A program made the translations under genes and the position numbers. From MWEH01 sp035409945 (GTDB lineage Bacteria; Bacillota; Clostridia; Christensenellales; DTU072): a stretch of DNA of 64,000 bases. Below are positions 46,910 through 54,667 of the stretch, piece by piece. The DNA is taken from contig DAONQC010000006.1 in assembly GCA_035409945.1 (NCBI GenBank), forward strand, positions 1 through 64,000, written 5' to 3'. The notes beneath the pieces were generated by a model. The model did no database searches. It was given only the letters and a program-made list of their open reading frames with translations, and was not told where the DNA came from. Position 1 is the stretch's first letter. Every line of letters begins with the position of its first letter.

Positions 46910-47055
46910 AAAGAGCTCCCCATAAAATAAAAAGTTCACGTTCCCACGTGAAAAGAGCTCTTTAGAAGAGAGAGTGTTCTTTTCGCAATGGAAGGGTAAT
47001 CCCTTTCGAAGTTACCCCCGGTCTAAACCCATAGCATTGCCTTAGGTGTTTAGAC
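46910..47055 (-). ncRNA. Candidate riboswitch: pseudoknotted leader with terminator and SD-sequestering helix
   Basis: Read on the minus strand. P1 pairs 47048-47055 with 47021-47028 (GTCTAAAC/GTTTAGAC); P2 pairs 47012-47017 with 46994-46999; a 6-bp pseudoknot joins the P1 loop (47035-47040) to 46985-46990 (GCAATG/CATTGC). Downstream is an intrinsic terminator, stem TTCACGT/ACGTGAA (46946-46952/46935-46941) plus CTTTTTATTTT. Also, 46955-46963 is complementary over 9 bases to the ribosome-site region 46910-46918. I could not match it to a known class. Confidence 0.65.
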
Positions 47056-47069
47056 TCGAACATGTCTAT

Positions 47070-47099
47070 ATGATATATAAATATACAGTATTTTGTCAA
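47070..47099 (-). promoter_or_regulatory. Promoter of the ECF/lipoprotein cluster
   Basis: On the minus strand: perfect TTGACA (47094-47099), 18-bp spacer, TATCAT (47070-47075). Transcription would begin just before the candidate riboswitch. Confidence 0.7.
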
Positions 47100-47125
47100 G
47101 AATTAGCACTTTTTAGAGTGAGGAC

Positions 47126-47340
47126 CTACTTACTGTTGCACTTACTGCGACAACTAGCATTACCATGTTTTGCAGTCGGTTATCACACCCTGCTCGATGT
47201 CTTAGCTCCCTCTCAACTAACTATGACAACTAATATGAACCTGTCTTGCCTGATGGGCTATCTACCGCTGGCTTACTATGACAACTAACATATCGTGTCT
47301 TGCTCAATGACCTATATGCCACATAACTTACTATAACAAG
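47126..47340. repeat. Dispersed intergenic repeat, copy 3 with partial tandem copies
   Basis: CTGTTGCACTTACTGCGACAAC (47132 onward) matches copies at 15187 and 38042. Partial copies follow (CTATGACAACTAATATG about 47220, CTTACTATGACAACTAACAT about 47273, CTTACTATAACAA about 47328). The open frame here on the plus strand is repeat-derived and not credible as a gene. Confidence 0.5.
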
Positions 47341-47505
47341 TGCTATCATGTCCATGATAAATTTCTTCCAATCGCAGATCTCTAAGGAAAATTATGACCG
47401 AGAACTCGCAAAAGATAGTGCGGTTTTGTTATATGCTCTAGCTTTATTACCATTTTTTTGTTGTAGTGGTATAATTATTATTAATACGGACAATCAAGAA
47501 GGCAG

Positions 47506-47520
47506 ATGAAATTATTATGA
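47506..47520 (+). other. Four-codon leader ORF overlapping the next start
   Basis: ATG-AAA-TTA-TTA-TGA with AAGAAGG well placed before it; its TGA overlaps the ATG at 47517 (ATGA). The main ATG itself is too far from this site, so translation may start by coupling. Confidence 0.45.
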
Positions 47521-49061
47521 GTTGGTTTAACTATATAGGTTTAATTGTAGTAGGGCTTTTACTAATTCCTAATATTGTTTATGCCATTTTAAACAAAGGA
47601 AAAGATATAATTGCGTATAGAAGTAAAGGACTTGAAATAGTTGAACAAATCGGAAGATTTGGTTCAATGATACTTATGGTATTTAATATCCCATACACAT
47701 ATATGCAATTTTATTTCCAGTTTGCCAAAGAAGTGTATATAGGAGTAAACATCTTTCTGGTTTTGGTATATATCATACTGTTTGTAATTTTGTGGAAGAA
47801 AGAGACACTTTCAAAAGCCATTATATTATCTGTTATTCCATCTTTGATATTTATCTTTTCTGGGGTTATGATAGCAAGCATTCCGCTTGTTGTTTTTGCA
47901 TTAATATTTGTAATATCTCACATTATAATTTCAGTTAAAAGCGCATTAATTACTGATTCATCACCTAAAAGGAAAAGAAATGGTATTTTAACAATAGTAT
48001 CAATTGGGGTAGCAATTATTTTTATTTCAGTTACCGTAATAGGGTCTTTGATAGGATACTCAAGTTCCTCGCTAAACAAGTTAAAAGGCATGTCCTCTAA
48101 GGAAATGATTGACTATTGTGTCTATGACAAAACAACTAAGATTAGTGTTGCAATTATTGATAATGGAAGTGTTACGTACCACACATATGGTGTAGATGGA
48201 GAAGAAGATATGCTTTATGATTATGAGATTGGTTCTATTAGTAAGACATATTTAGGGCTGCTTTTTTCAAAGGCTATATCCGAAGGAAAAGTTCAGTTAA
48301 ACGACTCCATTTCAAAATATTTAGATTTAAGTAGTAACAGGTACTATCCAACAATTGAAAGGCTTTTAACACATACCTCTGGATATGAAGGCTATTATTT
48401 TGAAAGCGAAATGATTGCGACAAGGTATGCCCAAAAGACAACCAATGATTTTTATGGAATCAGTAGAGAAAAGATATTAAAGCGTATTCAAAAAGTAAAA
48501 CTTAAAGATAAAGATTACGAGTTTAAGTATTCGAACTTTGGAATTTCAGTCCTAGGATTAGTGCTTGAAAAGGTGTACAACAAATCGTTTACTGAGATAT
48601 TGACCTCGTTTGTAAAAAACGATTTAGGATTAAACAATACTACTGTTGCATCATATTCTGGAAATTTACACGGATACTGGATTTGGGAAGACAATGACGG
48701 ATACATTCCTGCGGGAAGTATCATCTCAACGATAAAAGATATGGCTACGTATTTAAAAATCTACCTAGATGATTCCTTACCATATGCAAAACAAGCGATT
48801 ACTCAAATTAAGAAGGTCGATGGTAACAATCCAACATATAACGCTATGAATATACGGATTGATTCTATAGGCATGACTTGGGTACACGATGATACAAATG
48901 GAATTACCTGGCATAATGGAGCGACTGGCGCTTTCAATACATACATAGCTTTTAATGATAATAAGACAAAAGGAGTCGTAATCCTTTCCAACTTAAGTCC
49001 AACTGACCGCATTCCCATGACCACCATCGGCACTAAATTAATGCTTGAAATAATGAACTAG
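47517..49061 (+). CDS. Membrane-anchored serine beta-lactamase-like hydrolase
   Basis: 514 residues. About five N-terminal membrane helices (1-185) precede an extracellular class C beta-lactamase/penicillin-binding-like domain with SISK (SxxK, about 240), YSN (about 340) and HNGATG (KTG equivalent, about 462). Such proteins are D-alanyl peptidases, esterases or of unknown activity; resistance cannot be inferred. Promoter TATAAT lies near 47469. Start as discussed for the short leader ORF. Confidence 0.85.
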   Translation: MSWFNYIGLIVVGLLLIPNIVYAILNKGKDIIAYRSKGLEIVEQIGRFGSMILMVFNIPYTYMQFYFQFAKEVYIGVNIFLVLVYIILFVILWKKETLSKAIILSVIPSLIFIFSGVMIASIPLVVFALIFVISHIIISVKSALITDSSPKRKRNGILTIVSIGVAIIFISVTVIGSLIGYSSSSLNKLKGMSSKEMIDYCVYDKTTKISVAIIDNGSVTYHTYGVDGEEDMLYDYEIGSISKTYLGLLFSKAISEGKVQLNDSISKYLDLSSNRYYPTIERLLTHTSGYEGYYFESEMIATRYAQKTTNDFYGISREKILKRIQKVKLKDKDYEFKYSNFGISVLGLVLEKVYNKSFTEILTSFVKNDLGLNNTTVASYSGNLHGYWIWEDNDGYIPAGSIISTIKDMATYLKIYLDDSLPYAKQAITQIKKVDGNNPTYNAMNIRIDSIGMTWVHDDTNGITWHNGATGAFNTYIAFNDNKTKGVVILSNLSPTDRIPMTTIGTKLMLEIMN

Positions 49062-49083
49062 CTAAATATTAACCAGGTCTCAT

Positions 49084-50016
49084 TTAACTATGTTGGTTTA
49101 AAAAGGTATCAAGCGCTTCATCAATTTCTGCACCATGACCTTCCATCATATGTCCACCGTCAGGAAAGGAAATGAGAGTGAGGACCGGAAAACGGTGTTT
49201 AACATTTTTAACTTTTTCAAAACTTGCCACAGGATCATCTTCAGAATGTAAAATTAATACTGGAACTTGTAATTGTTCAATTGGATATTTATCAAAGTTT
49301 CGTTCCATGTCAGGATTAGTGTATTTACCGTCCAAAACAACACCACCTTTTCTGTCTTCAACAGGCAAGATGGTTTTAACTGTTGAGGCAGGCATTCCCA
49401 TCATAGGCTGCATGAGTGGGCTTATCAAATACATTGCATAACTAGACAGTAGTGGCTCTGGCGGAGCTTGATATTCTATAAACGAATCAGGTTTTTCAGT
49501 AACTGGCATAGCGGAACAGTATAGAATTAATCCTTTTACACGCTCAGGATAGTCTAAAGAAAATCGAATTGCTGGTGTTCCACCCGCAGAGGTTGCGAGA
49601 ACAAAGACTTTGTCTATTTCTAGATAATCTAAAAGTTCTTTAAAAGCAGTAGCTTGTTCGCTAGGCGTTCCTTCTCCTTTTATGCTAGAGCCAAGATAAC
49701 CAAACCTTGATGGCGCAAGCAAGCGATTTGTAGAGCCTCTATTTTTAACGCTCTCATATGCTTGATCATATCCGCCAAAGATACCGTGCACAGATAAAAT
49801 AGTTTCACCAGATCCTGTGTCTATATATGTCATGGAACCATATGAAAGATTTGCTACTTTTGAATCATATGAATCAAGTTTGGCTTGAGCTTTTTTTACT
49901 CCAACAGCACAACGAATGCCTTGTATCCCTAAATACAAGACAATAGTAAGCAAAATAATAATCAAGAAAGCGAGTAATATCCGTTTTACAATTCCTTTTT
50001 TCTTTACATTTGCCAT
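49084..50016 (-). CDS. Membrane-anchored alpha/beta hydrolase
   Basis: 310 residues. N-terminal membrane helix (about 11-31), LSVHGIFGGY oxyanion region (about 70), nucleophile ATSAGG (about 142, GxSxG variant beginning with Ala), acid LHSEDDPV (about 254) and histidine DGGHMMEGHG (about 284). Probably faces outside. It lies 142 bases downstream of a TetR regulator on the same strand, so it is likely in the TetR operon and under its control. Confidence 0.8.
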   Translation of the reverse strand: MANVKKKGIVKRILLAFLIIILLTIVLYLGIQGIRCAVGVKKAQAKLDSYDSKVANLSYGSMTYIDTGSGETILSVHGIFGGYDQAYESVKNRGSTNRLLAPSRFGYLGSSIKGEGTPSEQATAFKELLDYLEIDKVFVLATSAGGTPAIRFSLDYPERVKGLILYCSAMPVTEKPDSFIEYQAPPEPLLSSYAMYLISPLMQPMMGMPASTVKTILPVEDRKGGVVLDGKYTNPDMERNFDKYPIEQLQVPVLILHSEDDPVASFEKVKNVKHRFPVLTLISFPDGGHMMEGHGAEIDEALDTFLNQHS

Positions 50017-50158
50017 ATTTTTTTCTCCATTTGTTATTAAACTTAGTTATAACTTAGGTTCTTATTGTTGAATATTGCTATATTTGTTGTATTTACTGAA
50101 TGCTGTTAATCAGTCTAAGTTCTTGCTTTTGAGCATTTCGCCATTTACATATTATGTT

Positions 50159-50740
50159 TTATATGTTTACAATTTTTGCTATGAGATTAAAGAAAGCGAA
50201 ATAATCGTTCTCGGAGTTTAAATCAAACCCCACAAGATTTTTACTGATTGAGCGGTTTAGAAAGGCAGATTGGATGCAAGATAGTAAAATAAAAGCTTTT
50301 ACCTTCCGTATATCATCAGACTTAGCTTCTGGCAGGGCTTTTAAAATCGCATTGTAACTTCTAGAAGAGTTGCTTTCTTCATTTGGGTTTAAAAGGTCTC
50401 CAAGCATAGAGATTTTAGATATCTCTGCATTGTTTAACAGAAAATCAAAAACTTTCGTCGTAAAAGTCGTTATATCAAAAACTACATCTTTGTTCGAGTA
50501 ATTACTGGTTTTTGAAAAGATGTCCATTACATTAGAAATAATTCGTTGTACACAAATTTCAATTAAATTTGCTTTAGAACCAAAGTGATAATTAATGAGA
50601 CCTACGGCAATGTCGGCTTCCTTAGCTATGTCTCTAATAGTAATGTTCTCTACAAATCCATTTGAGCGTTGGATTAAAGACATGGTGGTTTTTATTATTT
50701 GTTCTTGTACAGGTGAAGATTTTTTGCCCAAGTTTTCCAT
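50159..50740 (-). CDS. TetR/AcrR-family repressor
   Basis: 193 residues. N-terminal helix-turn-helix (about 15-60: NITIRDIAKEADIAVGLINYHFGSKANLI) typical of TetR, then a helical ligand domain without a recognisable subfamily. A perfect palindromic operator with a consensus promoter lies directly before it, so it should repress itself and probably the hydrolase downstream. RBS GGGAGG. Confidence 0.9.
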   Translation of the reverse strand: MENLGKKSSPVQEQIIKTTMSLIQRSNGFVENITIRDIAKEADIAVGLINYHFGSKANLIEICVQRIISNVMDIFSKTSNYSNKDVVFDITTFTTKVFDFLLNNAEISKISMLGDLLNPNEESNSSRSYNAILKALPEAKSDDIRKVKAFILLSCIQSAFLNRSISKNLVGFDLNSENDYFAFFNLIAKIVNI

Positions 50741-50752
50741 AGGTACCTCCCT

Positions 50753-50802
50753 AATTGAACGTTGTTCAATTTAATTATATGTGATACAATTTATATTGTC
50801 AA
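50753..50802 (-). promoter_or_regulatory. Consensus promoter and palindromic TetR operator
   Basis: Minus strand: TTGACA (50797-50802), 17-bp spacer, TATAAT (50774-50779), both perfect. Operator AATTGAAC-GTT-GTTCAATT at 50753-50771 sits right after the -10. Confidence 0.85.
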
Positions 50803-51004
50803 GATGGTCAAACATATGCCGAAGTGTAATATAATCAATTATTGTTCTGAAAAAGGCGCATACAACACTTCTATGAACACGGGTACGAAAACGCTAAAGC
50901 TCGGAAGTGAAAGAACATTTTACATTAACTTTACACAGTACTTAATATGTTAAGTGTTAAAATATATGCATAAATAAAATATATTTGTGGGGATGTTTTT
51001 GGAT

Positions 51005-51715
51005 ATGAAGTGTGTAGTAATTAATGGTACAGAGCAAAAAGGCTGTACATATGCATTAAAAGAGATTTTTTTAGACGAACTAAAACCAGACGAAGTAACT
51101 GAATTTTATTTTCCTGAAGATGCTCCTAATTTTTGTACGGGTTGCAAAGTGTGTTTTATGAAAGATGAAGCACTTTGTCCTCATTACGCACAAGTTAATC
51201 CGATTTGGCAGGCTATGTTAGATGCTGATTTAATAGTGTTTGCATATCCTGTATATGTACTTCGAACTCCCGGGCATGTAAAGACTTTTCTTGATCATTT
51301 AGGAGTGCATTGGTTTGCTCATCGACCAGAGCCTAAAATGTTTAATAAATCAGCTGCGATTATAACTCAAAGCATTGGCGCTCCCAATGAAGATGCTCAA
51401 AAAGATGTGGAGACTAGTTTAAAATGGCTTGGAGTTTCAAGGATTAAAAAACTGGGGCTCGGCATGATGGAAGGCGTTATTTGGAATGAGATTTCCGAAA
51501 AAAGAAGATATTATTTTGAAAAAGATGTGAGAAAGTTTGCTAGGAAATTCAAAGATTTAAAACCTGCAAAGAAAAGTTTGGAAGTAAAATTTATTTTCAC
51601 TATGTGTAAGTTTTTACAAAAATATGTAATGAGAAAACTAAAGCCAGGAGAGGCTCCCAGCAGAGATTTACAACACTGGCTAGATAATGGATGGATAAAA
51701 AGAAAAGGCGCTTGA
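51005..51715 (+). CDS. Flavodoxin-like NAD(P)H-dependent oxidoreductase
   Basis: 236 residues, NADPH-dependent FMN reductase fold: VVINGTEQKGCTYAL (phosphate-binding loop, about 4), FCTGCKVCFMKDEALCPHYA (a Cys cluster, about 50), FAYPVYVLRTPGHVKTFLDH (about 84). The CxxCxxC-like pattern is typical of iron-sulfur flavoprotein-like reductases, so a metal or disulfide site is possible. ATG 51005 is chosen with GGGGAT upstream; 50993 and GTG 50987 are alternatives. Divergent from tetR. Confidence 0.8.
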   Translation: MKCVVINGTEQKGCTYALKEIFLDELKPDEVTEFYFPEDAPNFCTGCKVCFMKDEALCPHYAQVNPIWQAMLDADLIVFAYPVYVLRTPGHVKTFLDHLGVHWFAHRPEPKMFNKSAAIITQSIGAPNEDAQKDVETSLKWLGVSRIKKLGLGMMEGVIWNEISEKRRYYFEKDVRKFARKFKDLKPAKKSLEVKFIFTMCKFLQKYVMRKLKPGEAPSRDLQHWLDNGWIKRKGA

Positions 51716-51794
51716 TATATAGATGCAGTAGGTTTTACGAAGGCTGTGGTTGTGGTAATAAGATATTGTAGTGCAATATTTTAGGATAGTGGAA

Positions 51795-52619
51795 ATGAAA
51801 AAGATAAGTGGTGGTGATAGAGTGGACTGGAAGATAATTGTGGTAAGAGTCATTCTCAAAGTAATTTTGGCTATTTTACTATTAGGCTTTGGCTCTAATA
51901 TTTTAATCCGCACAATTTCATATTCATTTTACAAAGGTAATAAAAATAAATCTGAAGTAACTATATCTCCTCACAAACTCACATATGCAGAGAATTTAAC
52001 TGGTTATGGATATAATCTTGAAAATGAGTCCGACTCGGTTATTTTATGCTTTGGTGGCTCATTTTATGTTGCATACAACACAGTTGGAATGTTTGCACCA
52101 TACTATGACACTCCATTTCTTTCAGTAGATTATTATGGAACCCAAGAAAGTAAAGGAAAAATGAATTTAAAAACCATGAAAGCTTCAGCAGAAGGTTTAT
52201 ACGACTATGTAGTACAAAAATATTCTGGTAGAAAAATTATCATAATAGGTCATAGTTATGGATGCGGAATGGCGGCTTACTTAGCTTCTGTAAGGGAATG
52301 TAGTCACCTATACTTAGCCTCTGGATATAGAGATCTTGCAGACATTTATAACAAGATAATGCCAATCTTTTGGGGACCACTTAAAATCTTTATTTCTGAC
52401 AATATGGATATCAAGAGCTACGCGGAAAAAACCACTTGTCCAGTTACAGTAATTGGTTCTGAAAAGGATAAAACGTTAAGCAGTAAGCTACAAGGGAAGG
52501 TAGCCGAATGCTATAAAAATGCAACACTTAAAATATTTGATGATATTGAACACGAACATTACCTAAAAGATGAAAGAGTTGTATCACTAATAAAGGCATC
52601 ACTAACAGATAATAATTAG
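51795..52619 (+). CDS. Membrane-anchored alpha/beta hydrolase
   Basis: 274 residues. A membrane helix near residues 14-36, then the hydrolase fold with CFGGSFYVAYN, nucleophile GHSYGCG (about 154), IGSEKDKT acid region (about 227) and EHEHYLKD histidine (about 256). Start ATG 51795 has AGGATAGTGGA upstream; GTG 51822 is possible. Substrate unknown. The 3' end is echoed downstream. Confidence 0.75.
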   Translation: MKKISGGDRVDWKIIVVRVILKVILAILLLGFGSNILIRTISYSFYKGNKNKSEVTISPHKLTYAENLTGYGYNLENESDSVILCFGGSFYVAYNTVGMFAPYYDTPFLSVDYYGTQESKGKMNLKTMKASAEGLYDYVVQKYSGRKIIIIGHSYGCGMAAYLASVRECSHLYLASGYRDLADIYNKIMPIFWGPLKIFISDNMDIKSYAEKTTCPVTVIGSEKDKTLSSKLQGKVAECYKNATLKIFDDIEHEHYLKDERVVSLIKASLTDNN

Positions 52620-52770
52620 CAACGTGATGATATAGACACTAATTAACTACTTGAAAGGTAAAATAGTCATAGCGTGAATAAAAACATTGCCAACGGATAA
52701 TAACTAAAAATACTATGATTTAAACATTAATAAGCGAAGCACTGCGATAGAAAGGCTTCAAATCGAATAT
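52595..52770 (+). repeat. Gene-end echo: hydrolase 3' end and one copy
   Basis: GCATCACTAACAGATAATAA at the gene end (52596) recurs as ACATTGCCAACGGATAATAA (52684). Period about 88 bp; the copy continues to about 52770. Confidence 0.75.
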
Positions 52771-52777
52771 ATAACTT

Positions 52778-52830
52778 AATGTTGCTAACCATTTAAATTG
52801 GTTAAATTTAGACAACATTATTATACGAGG
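52778..52830 (+). promoter_or_regulatory. Conserved foldable leader, copy C
   Basis: Outer stem AATGTTG (52778-52784)/CAACATT (52813-52819), inner stem TAACCA (52786-52791)/TGGTTA (52799-52804), then ATTATACGAGG six bases before the ATG. Same layout as copies at 21223 and 22371. Confidence 0.75.
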
Positions 52831-52836
52831 TACAAA

Positions 52837-53367
52837 ATGAACGGAATTATTTTATACAAGTCAAAATACGGCTCAACAAAAAAGTACGCTGATTGGCTAT
52901 CAGAAGCGACAGGTTTTTCATGTATGGAAACGGATAAAGCAAGTGTTAAATCACTATCTGATGCTGATGTTATCATTTTAGGCGGTGGTGTCTATGCATC
53001 AGGTATAGGCGGACTTAAATTTTTAAGGAAAAACATCGGTGCGTTGAAGGATAAAAAGATTGTTGTATTTGCTTGCGGAGCATCGCCATATGAAGAAAAA
53101 GGCTTTCAGCAACTCAAAGAGCATAACTTAAAAGGAGAGCTGGCTAACCTTCCTCTATTTTATTGCCGTGGTGCGTGGGATTTAGATTCAATGTCATTTA
53201 TAGACAGAAAACTATGTAATTTACTAAGAAAAATGCTAGCTAAAAAAGATCCATCGGAATATGAGCCTTGGGCAAAAGCACTTATGGATGCAGGAGACGC
53301 TAAAGCTAATTGGACGGATAAAAAATATATACAGCCAATTCTAAATCACATTGGAAAATCGATATAA
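52837..53367 (+). CDS. Flavodoxin-domain protein (HemG-like)
   Basis: 176 residues. FMN-binding loop YKSKYGSTKKYADWL (about 6), LGGGVYASGIGG (about 48) and FACGASP (about 77) match flavodoxin/HemG-type proteins. ATG 52837 is chosen because the conserved leader with ACGAGG ends there; the upstream in-frame TTG lies in the leader. Probably carries electrons; the next gene encodes a surface flavoprotein, making a functional pair plausible. Confidence 0.8.
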   Translation: MNGIILYKSKYGSTKKYADWLSEATGFSCMETDKASVKSLSDADVIILGGGVYASGIGGLKFLRKNIGALKDKKIVVFACGASPYEEKGFQQLKEHNLKGELANLPLFYCRGAWDLDSMSFIDRKLCNLLRKMLAKKDPSEYEPWAKALMDAGDAKANWTDKKYIQPILNHIGKSI

Positions 53368-53368
53368 A

Positions 53369-53397
53369 TTGACAATATTATTTGCTGTAGAGATAAT
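53369..53397 (+). promoter_or_regulatory. Promoter of the FMN-binding lipoprotein gene (leaderless layout)
   Basis: TTGACA (53369-53374), 17-bp spacer, GATAAT (53392-53397). The ATG at 53404 is only 7 bases after the -10 box and there is no Shine-Dalgarno site. Confidence 0.6.
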
Positions 53398-53403
53398 ATC
53401 ATT

Positions 53404-53928
53404 ATGAATAAGCAAATAAAAAAATTAATAGTTGTTGTTTTATTAGTAGCCTGCGTGGCGCTAGTAGTTTTTAATGTAGCTTGTAAAAAAGAGCAAGATA
53501 ATTATGCACCAATGATTGATAATGCTAGAGAGTATGTGGGCGTTTCTATTTCTCCTGAGAAAAAAAATATTGCAAATTATTGCAGGATAGAAAATTACTA
53601 TACAAGCGCTGAATATAAGGTTATAAGAGTGATTGCTGAAAGAGGTTATGCAGGCGAGATAGAACTACTTGTCTTATTAGAAGGTACTACGCTAAAGAAA
53701 ATAAAGGTCATAAAGTCGGATGAAACTCCAGGCCATGGAACAAAGTGTTTTGAGGATAAGTTTTTAGAGCAGTTTTATGAAAAAGATCTTTCAACTATTG
53801 AGCCACTAATAGGCAAGGAAGAGAAAAACGAAAGTGGCGATATCTTGTATGTGACAGGCGCCACCAAGACCTCAAGAGCAATAATATCTGCGATTAATGC
53901 AGTTATATTGTTTATTAAGTCATTATAG
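53404..53928 (+). CDS. FMN-binding lipoprotein (ApbE-type flavinylation target)
   Basis: 174 residues. Signal peptide with lipobox FNVAC (Cys about 27) and an FMN_bind/RnfG-NqrC-like domain with SDETPGHGTKCFEDKF (about 102) and the flavinylation motif VTGATKTSRAI (about 151), where ApbE attaches FMN to a Thr/Ser. It is likely an extracytoplasmic electron carrier. No Rnf, Nqr or ApbE gene is in the window. Confidence 0.85.
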   Translation: MNKQIKKLIVVVLLVACVALVVFNVACKKEQDNYAPMIDNAREYVGVSISPEKKNIANYCRIENYYTSAEYKVIRVIAERGYAGEIELLVLLEGTTLKKIKVIKSDETPGHGTKCFEDKFLEQFYEKDLSTIEPLIGKEEKNESGDILYVTGATKTSRAIISAINAVILFIKSL

Positions 53929-54027
53929 ATTTAAGTTCGATTTTACTACAAATTTTTAAATAATTACTTTGAATGAGAGAACCAAAACAAGTAGTTAATT
54001 TTGGCAGTTGTCGCATAAACTATATTG

Positions 54028-54072
54028 TTGCTTCTATACCATAAATATGCTACAATCTTGGTATAAAGGCAA
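54028..54072 (+). promoter_or_regulatory. Promoter and inverted-repeat operator of AbiE locus 2
   Basis: TTGCTT (54028-54033), 17-bp spacer, TACAAT (54051-54056). Arms TTGCTTCTATACCA (54028-54041) and TGGTATAAAGGCAA (54059-54072) are complementary at 12 of 14 positions and embrace the promoter. Confidence 0.7.
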
Positions 54073-54087
54073 CAAGAGGTCTGAAAG

Positions 54088-54666
54088 ATGAATTATGAAT
54101 CTAAAATCATTGACTATATGGAAAATAACGATGGATACATATCTAATAAAATGACAAAAAAATTAGGTATTCCGACTATTTATTTGACTCGCATGGCAGA
54201 AAAAAAAGACATTCTCAAAGTTACAAGAGGCGTCTATATCTTGCCTAATATATTTGAAGATGAGTTGTTTATTAACTATCTAAGATATTCTAAAATTATA
54301 TACTCTGGCAATACAGCGCTGGTTTTAAATAAAATGTCGAACCGGTCTTTGAAGGAGATAGAAGCCAATGTTCCCATTAGTTATAACATACATAACAGCG
54401 TTACGTTTAAAACTAATAGAGTTAATAATCTTCGTTATACTCTTGGAAAATCTTTTATAAAAACTGATTTTGGCAATTTAGTACCAACATATAATAAAGA
54501 AAGGGTGCTCTGTGATATTTTTACTTTTGAAACATTAGATAATGAAGCATTGAATTATGCAATAAAATCAGCTAAAGAACAAAAGATAAACTATGAACAA
54601 CTTTACGACTATTCTATAAAACTAGGCATATATGAAAAAATACGACTATTATTGGAGATCAGATAA
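54088..54666 (+). CDS. AbiEi-family antitoxin
   Basis: 192 residues. N-terminal winged helix (MTKKLGIPTIYLTRMAEKKDIL), KVTRGVYILP, and the AbiEi helical C-terminus with YNKERVLCDIF (about 134). It lies one base before the toxin start, so translation is coupled. It should repress the promoter at 54028-54072 and neutralise the AbiEii-type toxin. RBS AAGAGG. Confidence 0.85.
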   Translation: MNYESKIIDYMENNDGYISNKMTKKLGIPTIYLTRMAEKKDILKVTRGVYILPNIFEDELFINYLRYSKIIYSGNTALVLNKMSNRSLKEIEANVPISYNIHNSVTFKTNRVNNLRYTLGKSFIKTDFGNLVPTYNKERVLCDIFTFETLDNEALNYAIKSAKEQKINYEQLYDYSIKLGIYEKIRLLLEIR

Positions 54667-54667
54667 T

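Noticed and set aside
46930..46952. Possible parS site (CACGTGAAA)
   Set aside because: Only one half matches the parS consensus; the sequence is better explained as the terminator stem of the riboswitch candidate.
47046..47288. 80-codon open frame on the plus strand
   Set aside because: It lies in the cluster promoter and dispersed-repeat region, has no ribosome site and no recognisable protein features.
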